DNA of 6,134 nucleotides from Roseovarius sp. (GTDB lineage: Bacteria; Pseudomonadota; Alphaproteobacteria; Rhodobacterales; Rhodobacteraceae), in assembly GCA_021767845.1 (NCBI GenBank), contig JAASSQ010000182.1:1-6134 (forward strand), given 5' to 3'. A program made the translations under genes and the position numbers. The notes below the pieces were generated by a model. The model had not been told where the DNA came from. It made no database searches and saw nothing but the letters and a program-made list of their open reading frames with translations. Each line of letters begins with the position of its first letter. Within the stretch, counting starts at the first letter, position 1. Shown piece by piece: positions 1 through 5,604 of this stretch.

Positions 1-746
1 AGCGTGCGCGACTTGTCGAACAGCTCGGTGTCCTGCGAGTTGTAGTATTTCGCGTCGTCATCGGGGTCCATCGCCCGGCCGCCGAAGGCGATGCAGCGCC
101 CGCGCGGATCGCGGATCGGGAACATGATCCGGTTGCGGAACACGTCGTAGGGCCGGCCCCCCGGCTTCTTGCTGGGCCGCGCCAGCCCGCAGGCCAGGAT
201 CAGCTCGTCCTCGACCCCCTTGCCCTTGAGGTGATCCCACATCGCCTGCCACGCCGCGGGCGCGAAACCCAGCTCGAACCGCTCTTGGGCGGCCTCGTCC
301 AGCCCGCGCCCGGCCAGATAGTCGCGCGACGGCCCGCCCGCCCCGGTGCGCAGCTGCAGGCGGAAGAACTGCACCGCCATTTCCATGACCTCGGCCAGCT
401 GCGCGCGGCGGTCCGCCTTCTGCCGGGCCTGCGGGTCGCGTTCGGGCATCTGCATCCCGGCCTCGTCGGCCAGGATGCGCACGGCCTCCATGAAATCCAC
501 GTTCTCGGTCTCGCGCACGAAACTGATCGCGTCGCCCTTGGCGTGGCAGCCGAAGCAGTAATAGAACCCCTTGCGGTCATCGACGTGGAAGCTGGCGGTC
601 TTTTCCTGGTGGAACGGGCACGGCGCCCACATGTCGCCCTTGCCCTGGTTGGACTTGCGCTGATCCCACATGACCTTGCGGCCCGCCACATGGGCCAGCG
701 AGGTGCGCGAGCGCAGTTCGTCCAGAAATCCGGGTGGAAGACTCAT
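1..746 (-). CDS. dnaG: DNA primase DnaG, N-terminal 248 residues (3' end outside window)
   Basis: DnaG makes the RNA primers for DNA replication and works with the replicative helicase at the fork. Reading minus-strand codons from the ATG at 746-744 gives a protein starting MSLPPGFLDELRSRTSLA. The CHC2-type zinc-binding domain fills about residues 1-100. Its ligands are visible as C43-P-F-H46 (in CPFHQEKTASF) and C64-F-G-C67 (in YYCFGCHAKGDA). The start of the RNA-polymerase domain follows, with FRNRIMFPIRDPRGR at 203-217, FGGRAMD at 221-227 and KYYNSQDTELFDKSRT at 233-248, all close to the classic primase signature. The frame is open to the left edge. Primases of this group are usually somewhat over 600 residues, so about 60% is missing, including most of the TOPRIM core and the helicase-binding end. 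The start is chosen by family fit, because no well-placed Shine-Dalgarno is visible: the G-run at 748-752 is too close. The gene follows the small exported-protein gene with a 58-bp gap. In many proteobacteria rpoD lies downstream of dnaG, which cannot be checked here. Confidence 0.96.
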   Translation of the reverse strand, partial: MSLPPGFLDELRSRTSLAHVAGRKVMWDQRKSNQGKGDMWAPCPFHQEKTASFHVDDRKGFYYCFGCHAKGDAISFVRETENVDFMEAVRILADEAGMQMPERDPQARQKADRRAQLAEVMEMAVQFFRLQLRTGAGGPSRDYLAGRGLDEAAQERFELGFAPAAWQAMWDHLKGKGVEDELILACGLARPSKKPGGRPYDVFRNRIMFPIRDPRGRCIAFGGRAMDPDDDAKYYNSQDTELFDKSRT

Positions 747-747
747 G

Positions 748-763
748 CCCCCGACTATGGGGG
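748..763 (-). other. Small hairpin abutting the dnaG start codon
   Basis: A perfect 5-bp inverted repeat, CCCCC and GGGGG, separated by 6 bases, lies one base upstream of the dnaG ATG. In the mRNA it would pair the only purine-rich, Shine-Dalgarno-like stretch in front of dnaG, so it could limit initiation. This is inference. A short all-GC repeat in DNA this rich in G+C may also be chance. Confidence 0.25.
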
Positions 764-772
764 ATCGGGCCA

Positions 773-792
773 GCCGCGGCAAGGACCGCGGC
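773..792 (-). other. GC-rich hairpin between the small exported-protein gene and dnaG
   Basis: A perfect 7-bp inverted repeat, GCCGCGG and CCGCGGC, with a 6-base loop sits 12 bp past the stop codon of the upstream gene and about 26 bp before dnaG. Its position would suit a terminator, attenuator or mRNA-stabilising stem between the two genes. No run of T follows it on the minus strand, so it is not a canonical intrinsic terminator. The outer bases overlap a second weak repeat (790-794 with 801-805). Confidence 0.35.
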
Positions 793-804
793 GCGCCCCG
801 GCGC

Positions 805-1119
805 CTATTGTTCGAAGGACATGCACTGCTGCTCCAGCGCCGTGCCGATATCGGCCGAAAGCTGCGCCTCGGGCAGCGAATAGATCCACTCGACCAGCGG
901 CGCGACCGTGGGGCGGAACCGCTCGGCGATGCCGCTGTCGGCGCCGGTCAGCGCGGCGGTGGTTTCCCGCGCGCCGGCCCCGTCCCGGCGGGCCTCGGCG
1001 ATGCGGCCGGCGATGGCGCCCTGCTCGGCGCAGCGCGCGGCCTTCCGGGCCTCGGTTTCGGCACTCGCGGCCACGCCCGACAGGGCCAGGCCGCAGGACA
1101 GGATCAACAGACGCAGCAT
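805..1119 (-). CDS. Small exported protein of unknown function (104 aa)
   Basis: I do not recognise a named family. The protein opens with a clear Sec signal peptide: positively charged start MLR, a hydrophobic core at about residues 4-17, then an A-S-A motif at 18-20, which predicts cleavage before E21. The mature part is about 84 residues, probably mostly helical, Ala/Glu/Arg-rich at first (21-60), and ends in a segment with PLVEWIYSLPEAQLSADI at 74-91. The mature chain has only two cysteines, C30 near its start and C99 near its end, which could form a disulfide in the periplasm. The start is set at 1119 because GAGG at 1129-1126 lies 6 bases upstream. An in-frame ATG at 1125 would touch that GAGG directly, and a longer frame reaching 1179 would put 20 polar residues before the signal peptide. 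It lies 90 bp downstream of gdh and 58 bp upstream of dnaG on the same strand. Small proteins with this layout occur in Rhodobacterales as hypotheticals, to my recollection. Confidence 0.8.
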   Translation of the reverse strand: MLRLLILSCGLALSGVAASAETEARKAARCAEQGAIAGRIAEARRDGAGARETTAALTGADSGIAERFRPTVAPLVEWIYSLPEAQLSADIGTALEQQCMSFEQ

Positions 1120-1125
1120 TGCCAT

Positions 1126-1129
1126 CCTC
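1126..1129 (-). promoter_or_regulatory. Ribosome binding site deciding the start of the small exported protein
   Basis: GAGG on the minus strand is 6 bases upstream of the ATG at 1119-1117, an ideal spacing. It directly abuts the other in-frame ATG at 1125-1123, which is therefore unlikely to be used. Confidence 0.6.
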
Positions 1130-1209
1130 GCAAGGGTTTCAGACGCGCGCAGCCTGTCACCCCCGGCCCTGCGCCGCAACCCCCTTGCCGCGCGCCGCCC
1201 GCGCCCCGC

Positions 1210-2640
1210 TCAGAGGCCCAGCGCCCGGTAGCTCGACGCCACCTTGTCGATCGACACCAGGTAGGCGGCGGTGCGCAGGTCGGTCACGTCATCGCGCCCG
1301 TGCCAGACCTCGCGCATCGACTGATACGCGGTGCGCATCGTGTCATCCAGCCCCGAGCGCACGAGTTCCAGCTCCCCCGCCCCGCGCAGATACTGCTCCT
1401 TGAAATTGGGCGACATCGTCCAGGCATCGCCCAGGTGGTCGTCCAGCTTTTCCAACTCGCGCACGATCAGTTCGTGGCGCGCCTCTTCCTGGCGGCGGCC
1501 CATCCGGCCGAACCGGATATGGCTCAGGTTCTTCACCCACTCGAAATACGACACCGTCACGCCGCCCGCGTTGGCATACATGTCGGGAATGATGACCGTG
1601 CCCTTCTTGCGCAGCACCTCGTCGGCGCCGGCGGTCACCGGGCCGTTGGCCGCCTCGATGATCAGCGGGGCCTTGATCCGGTCGGCATTGCCCATGTTGA
1701 TGACCGCTTCCAGCGCGGCGGGAATCAGGATGTCGCATTCGTGCTCCAGCACGGCGGCGCCCTCGGCGGTGTGGGTGGCGTCCGGGAATCCGGTGACGCC
1801 GCCATGTTTCATGATCCAGGCGCGCACCGCATCCACGTCCAGCCCGTCATCGCTGTAAAGCGCGCCGTCATGCTCGATGATGCCGGTGATCCGCGCGCCG
1901 TCCTCCTCGGACAGGAACTTGGCCGCGTGATAGCCCACGTTGCCCAGGCCCTGCACGATCACCCGCTTGCCGTCCAGCTTGCCGGTCAGGCCCGCCGCCG
2001 CCTTGTCCTCTTCCTGGCGGAAGAACTCGCGCAGCGCGTATTGCACGCCGCGTCCCGTCGCCTCGACCCGGCCGGCGATGCCGCCGGCGTTCAGCGGCTT
2101 GCCGGTCACGCAGGCGCGGGCGTTGATGTCGGTGGTGTTCATCCGCCGGTACTGGTCGGCGATCCAGGCCATCTCGCGTTCGCCGGTGCCCATGTCGGGG
2201 GCCGGCACGTTCTGGCTGGGGTGGATCAGGTCGCGCTTGGCCAGCTCATAGGCAAAACGGCGCGTGATGCGTTCCAGCTCGACATCGTCCCAGTCGCGCG
2301 GGTCCACGCACAGGCCGCCCTTGGAGCCGCCGAACGGCGCCTCGACCAGCGCGCATTTGTAGGTCATCAGCGCCGCCAGCGCCTCGACCTCGTCCTGGTT
2401 CACCGCCAGCGAATAGCGGATGCCGCCCTTCACCGGCTCCATGTGCTCGGAATGCACGCTGCGATAGCCGACGAAGGTGTGGATCTTGCCGCGCAGGCGC
2501 ACGCCGAACCGCACCGTGTAGGTCGCGTTGCACACCCGGATCTTTTCCTCCAGCCCCGGCTCCAGATCCATGAGCGCGACCGCCCGGTTGAACATCAGAT
2601 CGACGCTTTCGCGAAACGTCGGCTCCTGCAAATGCTTCAT
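1210..2640 (-). CDS. gdhA: Glutamate dehydrogenase (Glu/Leu/Phe/Val dehydrogenase family), mitochondrial-like class
   Basis: A cytosolic enzyme that interconverts glutamate with 2-oxoglutarate and ammonia, linking nitrogen and carbon metabolism. The N-terminal substrate domain (about 1-200) shows KGGIRYS at 71-77, MTYKCA at 92-97 and PFGGSKGG at 102-109, whose K107 aligns with the active-site lysine region. VPAPDMGTGEREMAWIAD at 145-162 includes the catalytic aspartate D149. The dinucleotide-binding domain begins near 224 with V-Q-G-L-G-N-V-G at 229-236. It has an acidic residue, E256, at the end of the second strand, which favours NAD(H) over strict NADP(H) use (inference). IIEAANGPVTAGAD at 327-340 and IPDMYANAGGVTVSYFEW at 351-368 are family signatures, and DLRTAAYLVSIDKV near 454-467 closes the fold. 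The length of 476 exceeds the roughly 415-450 of many bacterial enzymes. The extra sequence is a charged segment around 371-430 in the place of the animal antenna. A Shine-Dalgarno-like GGAAGGA at 2656-2650 supports the ATG at 2640. Substrate could in principle be another amino acid, but similarity to glutamate enzymes is strong. Confidence 0.95.
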   Translation of the reverse strand: MKHLQEPTFRESVDLMFNRAVALMDLEPGLEEKIRVCNATYTVRFGVRLRGKIHTFVGYRSVHSEHMEPVKGGIRYSLAVNQDEVEALAALMTYKCALVEAPFGGSKGGLCVDPRDWDDVELERITRRFAYELAKRDLIHPSQNVPAPDMGTGEREMAWIADQYRRMNTTDINARACVTGKPLNAGGIAGRVEATGRGVQYALREFFRQEEDKAAAGLTGKLDGKRVIVQGLGNVGYHAAKFLSEEDGARITGIIEHDGALYSDDGLDVDAVRAWIMKHGGVTGFPDATHTAEGAAVLEHECDILIPAALEAVINMGNADRIKAPLIIEAANGPVTAGADEVLRKKGTVIIPDMYANAGGVTVSYFEWVKNLSHIRFGRMGRRQEEARHELIVRELEKLDDHLGDAWTMSPNFKEQYLRGAGELELVRSGLDDTMRTAYQSMREVWHGRDDVTDLRTAAYLVSIDKVASSYRALGL

Positions 2641-2649
2641 TACGCTGTT

Positions 2650-2656
2650 TCCTTCC
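2650..2656 (-). promoter_or_regulatory. gdhA: Ribosome binding site of gdh
   Basis: The minus strand reads GGAAGGA about 9 bases upstream of the gdh ATG. This supports the start at 2640. Confidence 0.55.
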
Positions 2657-2720
2657 CGTCCCGGTTGACGTGTGCCCGGTTTCTGTGCAGCTATCGTGTT
2701 GAATCATGGTGAAGGCCTGC

Positions 2721-2732
2721 GACAATTTTGTC
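2721..2732. promoter_or_regulatory. Palindrome GACAATTTTGTC, possible operator in front of gdh
   Basis: Two perfect 5-base arms, GACAA and TTGTC, surround two bases. The site is about 80 bp upstream of the gdh start, a fitting place for a regulator of gdh. No particular regulator is implied, and 5-base arms can arise by chance. Confidence 0.25.
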
Positions 2733-2826
2733 CACCCATGGCCTTGCTCCGAGTCGCCGTGCCGCGCCGGACCCGGCACCGGCAAGAGGGCCGGAACAGC
2801 GATCCGAAACGTCTGGATCGCGGCGT

Positions 2827-2857
2827 TTGACCCGGCAACGGCGACAAAGTGTATCAT
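2827..2857 (+). promoter_or_regulatory. Weak sigma-70-like promoter candidate for the Tad-like operon
   Basis: TTGACC at 2827-2832 resembles a -35 box and TATCAT at 2852-2857 resembles a -10 box. The 19-base spacer is longer than the ideal 17. A different -10 reading, TGTATC at 2850-2855, restores 17 but matches less well. The leader would be about 125 bases. Confidence 0.3.
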
Positions 2858-2866
2858 CCGATAAAA

Positions 2867-2880
2867 CTGTTTCCAAACAG
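2867..2880. promoter_or_regulatory. Inverted repeat CTGTTT-CC-AAACAG, possible operator
   Basis: Two perfect 6-base arms are separated by CC. It lies just past the candidate -10 box, about 110 bp before the VWA gene start, where a bound repressor could block transcription initiation. No cognate regulator can be named from the sequence. Confidence 0.35.
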
Positions 2881-2925
2881 GTCGTTAATGGCGGAATGAA
2901 TCCGACGCACCGCCCCATTTTCGCC

Positions 2926-2940
2926 TTAATCTCCGTTAAC
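2926..2940 (+). promoter_or_regulatory. TTAA-N6-TTAAC, near-consensus CtrA box
   Basis: Two TTAA half-sites are separated by six bases and end in C. The CtrA response regulator of alphaproteobacteria binds TTAA-N7-TTAAC, so the spacing is one base short. A further TTAA is at 2885-2888. CtrA controls pili and motility genes in several relatives, which makes the position 51 bp upstream of the pseudopilin operon suggestive. Given the spacing defect, this is a hypothesis only. Confidence 0.3.
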
Positions 2941-2980
2941 AAAATCAGGTCGGGCAATCCTGCGCCCAGCATTTCACCCT

Positions 2981-2987
2981 GGAGAGG
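2981..2987 (+). promoter_or_regulatory. Ribosome binding site GGAGAGG of the VWA/TadG-like gene
   Basis: The purine-rich GGAGAGG ends 4 bases before the ATG at 2992, with GGAG itself 7 bases away. This is the strongest such site in the leader and fixes the start at 2992 rather than at in-frame ATGs at 2728 or 2896. Confidence 0.7.
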
Positions 2988-2991
2988 TGCC

Positions 2992-5070
2992 ATGACGATT
3001 GCAAAGCGTGTCACGCCGCGTGCCGGCGTTTCGGATCAGAACCGGCCTCGTGCCGTTCACGTCAGCCCCGCACGCGGGGTTCTGACACGGTTTCGCCGGT
3101 CCGAGGACGGGGCGATCACCATCCTGTCGCTGTTCTTCTTCGTGGTGATGCTGGCGGCCGCCGGGCTGGGCATCGACGTGATGCGCCACGAGATGGCGCG
3201 CACCCATCTGCAATCCACGCTCGACAGCGCGGTGCTGGCCGGGGCCGGGGCGCCCGCCGACGCCACCGAGGAAGAGATCAAGGCGATCGTCGAGGATTAC
3301 TTCCAGGCGGCCGGCCTGTCGCAGCACCTCAACGAGATCGACCCCGAGAAGGACATCAAGACCTCGCTCAACAGCAAGCGCGTGACCGCCTCGGCCAGTC
3401 TCGAGATGGATACCTTCCTGATGCGCCTCGCAGGCGTCAAGACGATGGCGGCGGGCGGCGGCTCCACCGCGGCCATCGCCTCGCCCAAGCTGGAAATCTC
3501 GCTGGTCGTGGACGCCTCGGGCTCGATGCGCGGCGACCGCATGACCGAGCTGAAGGCGGCGGCCAAGGAATTCGTGACCACCATCATCGACGGCTCCGAT
3601 CCGGGCAACGTCGCCATTTCCATCGTGCCCTACAGCTGGAACGTGACCCCGCCGCAGGAACTGTTCGACGCGCTCAGCGTGGACAAGCGGCACGATTACT
3701 CGACCTGCATCCACTTCACCGACGACGAGTTCCAGAACGTCGCCGTCGATCCCGACACGACCTACGCCCAGTCGATCTACACTTCGCTCAGTGGCGACTT
3801 CAACGCGCTCGGCCAGGGCGACCCGTTCAAATACGACCCCTATCGCGGTTGGGTGAACAACAGCGCCTACAACCAGTCGTGCTACACCGACGCCTATTTC
3901 CAGATCCTGCCCTATTCCAATGACAAGCAGGAACTGCACGACAAGATCGACGCGCTGCAGGCGGCGGGCAGTACCTCGACCGACCTCGGCATGAAATGGG
4001 GCGTTGCCCTGCTCGACCCGGCCTTCCAGCCGGTGGTGCAGACGCTGCAGGCGCAGTACGACTACGTGCGCGACAATGACGGCAACATCATCACCCTGCC
4101 CGTCGTCGATGTGAACGGCAACCCGATCAAGGACGATGCCGGCCAGACGATCATGGCCCCCCAAAAGGATTACATGGTCGATCCCAGCCTCAAGCACCTG
4201 CCCGCGCGCCACGACGCGACCCAGGTTCTCAAGATCGTCGTTCTGATGGGTGACGGCGCGAACGACTATTCCTTTATGCTGGCCGACCCCAACGACCTGC
4301 TCGACCCCAGCGTGGCCGAAAACCACTCGCAAGCCGACTACCGCGGCCCGGATTCCACCGTCTACGAGATCACCTACAACGAGGCCATCTTCGAGCGCGC
4401 CCGCCTGGTGGACGAGAACGACAACGTGATCAATTACTCCATGAACGAGTCGAAATGCGGCGACGATGAATATAACCGCGAACGCCGCCGCGTGCGGAAC
4501 TGGTGGGGCGGATGGTACTACACCTGGGTCAATGTCTATGTCGGCACCTGGGAATGCGACTACACGCGCGGCGACGAGGATCTGGCCGGCCACTACATCT
4601 ACACGCCCGCCAAGTCCAAGGACTACTACGACCCCGCGCGCGACCAGTATTTCGCCCGGCTCGAAGATGCCTTCCCCTATATCGTCGATCAGAACCGCCT
4701 GTCCTGGGAACAGGCCTGGGGCCTGATGTCGCCCCGCTGGTACGAGGACATCAGCGGCGACAGCTCGCCCGACTGGCAGTATTCCACACGGAGCGGCTAC
4801 GCCCTCGATTCCGACGCCAAGGACGACCGCCTGGAGGACATCTGCGACGAGGTCAAATCCACCACCGACATCGTGGTCTATTCCATCGCCTTCGCGATGG
4901 GCGACCTGGACGCCGCCAAGGACAAGCTGCGCGACTGCGCGTCGGCCGTGGGCAACTTCTACGAGGCCAAGCTCGAAGATGATCTCGAAGATGGCGAAGA
5001 GGCGCTTAACATCAGCCAAGTCTTCGGCTCGATCGCGGCCAACGTGCAGAAACTGAGGCTCACGCAATGA
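2992..5070 (+). CDS. TadG-like Flp pilus-assembly protein with VWA domain (692 aa)
   Basis: A membrane-anchored, mostly periplasmic protein expected to serve a Tad/Flp-type pilus or adhesion system. A basic cytoplasmic tail of about 38 residues leads to the Tad-type N-terminal helix: RRSEDGAITILSLFFFVV at 35-52, with the hydrophobic span at about 41-62, followed by IDVMRHEMARTHLQSTLDSAVLAGA, the usual TadE/G-like signature. A VWA domain starts near 167. LVVDASGSM at 171-179 gives the MIDAS metal site D174-x-S176-x-S178, STSTD at 327-331 probably supplies the MIDAS threonine, and VVLMGDG at 416-422 supplies D421. The final strand and helix are DIVVYSIAFAMG at 626-637 and the ending FGSIAANVQKLRLTQ, typical of TadG. 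Between D421 and that last strand lies an expansion of about 200 residues, rich in Trp, Tyr and Asp (for example WWGGWYYTW at 504-512), which makes the protein longer than many TadG homologues. Six cysteines (239, 297, 489, 522, 618, 649) could form disulfides. The stop overlaps the next start by 4 bp. A TadG-like role is inferred from domain order and neighbours. The ligand is unknown. Confidence 0.9.
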   Translation: MTIAKRVTPRAGVSDQNRPRAVHVSPARGVLTRFRRSEDGAITILSLFFFVVMLAAAGLGIDVMRHEMARTHLQSTLDSAVLAGAGAPADATEEEIKAIVEDYFQAAGLSQHLNEIDPEKDIKTSLNSKRVTASASLEMDTFLMRLAGVKTMAAGGGSTAAIASPKLEISLVVDASGSMRGDRMTELKAAAKEFVTTIIDGSDPGNVAISIVPYSWNVTPPQELFDALSVDKRHDYSTCIHFTDDEFQNVAVDPDTTYAQSIYTSLSGDFNALGQGDPFKYDPYRGWVNNSAYNQSCYTDAYFQILPYSNDKQELHDKIDALQAAGSTSTDLGMKWGVALLDPAFQPVVQTLQAQYDYVRDNDGNIITLPVVDVNGNPIKDDAGQTIMAPQKDYMVDPSLKHLPARHDATQVLKIVVLMGDGANDYSFMLADPNDLLDPSVAENHSQADYRGPDSTVYEITYNEAIFERARLVDENDNVINYSMNESKCGDDEYNRERRRVRNWWGGWYYTWVNVYVGTWECDYTRGDEDLAGHYIYTPAKSKDYYDPARDQYFARLEDAFPYIVDQNRLSWEQAWGLMSPRWYEDISGDSSPDWQYSTRSGYALDSDAKDDRLEDICDEVKSTTDIVVYSIAFAMGDLDAAKDKLRDCASAVGNFYEAKLEDDLEDGEEALNISQVFGSIAANVQKLRLTQ
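4972..4995 (+). repeat. Tandem 12-bp in-frame duplication in the VWA gene
   Basis: Two adjacent 12-base units, CTCGAAGATGAT and CTCGAAGATGGC, differ only at the last two bases. They encode LEDD-LEDG at residues 661-668, in an acidic linker just before the conserved C-terminal helix. It looks like a recent small duplication, by slippage for instance. Confidence 0.6.
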
Positions 5071-5600
5071 TCCGGCCCCTGGCCAGAAGCCTTGCGCGCT
5101 TCCGGCGCGGCACGGACGGGGCGGTGACGGTGGAATTCGTCATCGTTTTCCCGGTGCTGATGCTGTTCCTGCTCTTCGCGCTGGAACTCAGCTTCATCAC
5201 CCTGCGCCATGCCATGCTGGAACGCGGGCTGGACCTGACCGTGCGCCAGATCCGGCTGGGCTATGCCACGCCGCCCGATCACCCCACGATCAAGGGCATG
5301 GTGTGCGACTTTTCCAAGCTGGGCGGCAATTGCGAACAGAACCTGCGCCTTGAAATGAAGCCGGTCGATCCCCGCGCCTATTCGGGGCTGGACCCAAGGG
5401 CCGATTGCTTCGACGCGGCCGAACCCACCCGGCCCGTGCGCCAGTTCACCGCCGGCCAGCGCAACCAGCTGATGATCCTGCGCGCCTGCCTGAAATACAG
5501 CCCGTTCTTCCCCGGCGCCACGCTCGGCGAGGCCCTGCACACCGATTCCAGCGGGATGGCCGCCGTGACCTCGATGGCCGCCTTTGTCCAGGAGCCGTGA
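5067..5600 (+). CDS. TadE-family pseudopilin-like protein (177 aa)
   Basis: TadE proteins are bitopic minor pseudopilins of the Tad/Flp system, anchored in the inner membrane with the C-terminal part in the periplasm. A short basic N-terminus (1-15) precedes D17-G18-A-V-T-V-E23-F24 and a hydrophobic helix to about residue 46. This matches the TadE signature and the type IVb prepilin pattern, with glutamate at +5 after a glycine, where the TadV/prepilin peptidase would cut. The periplasmic part has four cysteines (80, 89, 114, 141), which could give two disulfides. GAGG at 5056-5059 lies 8 bases before the ATG. The start overlaps the stop of the VWA gene (ATGA), indicating translational coupling, and the stop is 4 bp from the next start. 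The family call is firm. Whether it is the functional TadE rather than TadF of a particular pilus system cannot be decided from this window. Confidence 0.9.
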   Translation: MIRPLARSLARFRRGTDGAVTVEFVIVFPVLMLFLLFALELSFITLRHAMLERGLDLTVRQIRLGYATPPDHPTIKGMVCDFSKLGGNCEQNLRLEMKPVDPRAYSGLDPRADCFDAAEPTRPVRQFTAGQRNQLMILRACLKYSPFFPGATLGEALHTDSSGMAAVTSMAAFVQEP

Positions 5601-5604
5601 TCCC

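Larger units (their letters stand above)
2641..2991. promoter_or_regulatory. Divergent intergenic region between gdh and the Tad-like operon
   Basis: This 351-bp stretch has no convincing gene. It must carry the promoters of gdh (leftward) and of the Tad-like operon (rightward). It is AT-richer than the flanking genes, most visibly at 2840-2960. It contains a 12-bp palindrome (2721-2732), a weak sigma-70-like candidate (2827-2857), a 14-bp inverted repeat (2867-2880), a lone TTAA (2885-2888) and a paired TTAA box (2926-2940). The frame of the VWA gene stays open up to 2728, but that extension reads as non-conserved, low-complexity Arg/Pro-rich sequence and lacks a ribosome binding site. Confidence 0.7.

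Noticed and set aside
1120..1179. Longer N-terminus of the small exported protein (start at 1179 or 1125)
   Set aside because: It would bury the signal peptide behind polar residues, and the ribosome binding site spacing fits only the start at 1119.
1190..1204. GCGCG-N5-CGCGC repeat after the gdh stop as a terminator
   Set aside because: Only 5 bp of pure G/C and no T-run. Such repeats are expected by chance in this composition.
231..1403. 390-codon plus-strand open frame opposite dnaG
   Set aside because: Arg/Pro/Ala-rich translation with no motif, crossing two real minus-strand genes.
670..2712. 680-codon plus-strand open frame opposite gdh and the small exported-protein gene
   Set aside because: Shadow of high-GC codon bias. 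It gives His/Arg/Ala-rich low-complexity protein with no motif, while the minus strand encodes a complete, recognisable glutamate dehydrogenase.
2728..2991. Upstream in-frame extension of the VWA protein (ATGs at 2728 and 2896)
   Set aside because: No proper ribosome binding site at either ATG. The added residues are Arg/Pro-rich and unlike a Tad N-terminus, whereas 2992 has GGAGAGG at good spacing.
2974..5067. 697-codon minus-strand open frame opposite the VWA gene
   Set aside because: Val/Gly/His/Asp-rich mirror product without any domain. The plus strand has a clear VWA and Tad signature, a ribosome binding site and operon spacing.
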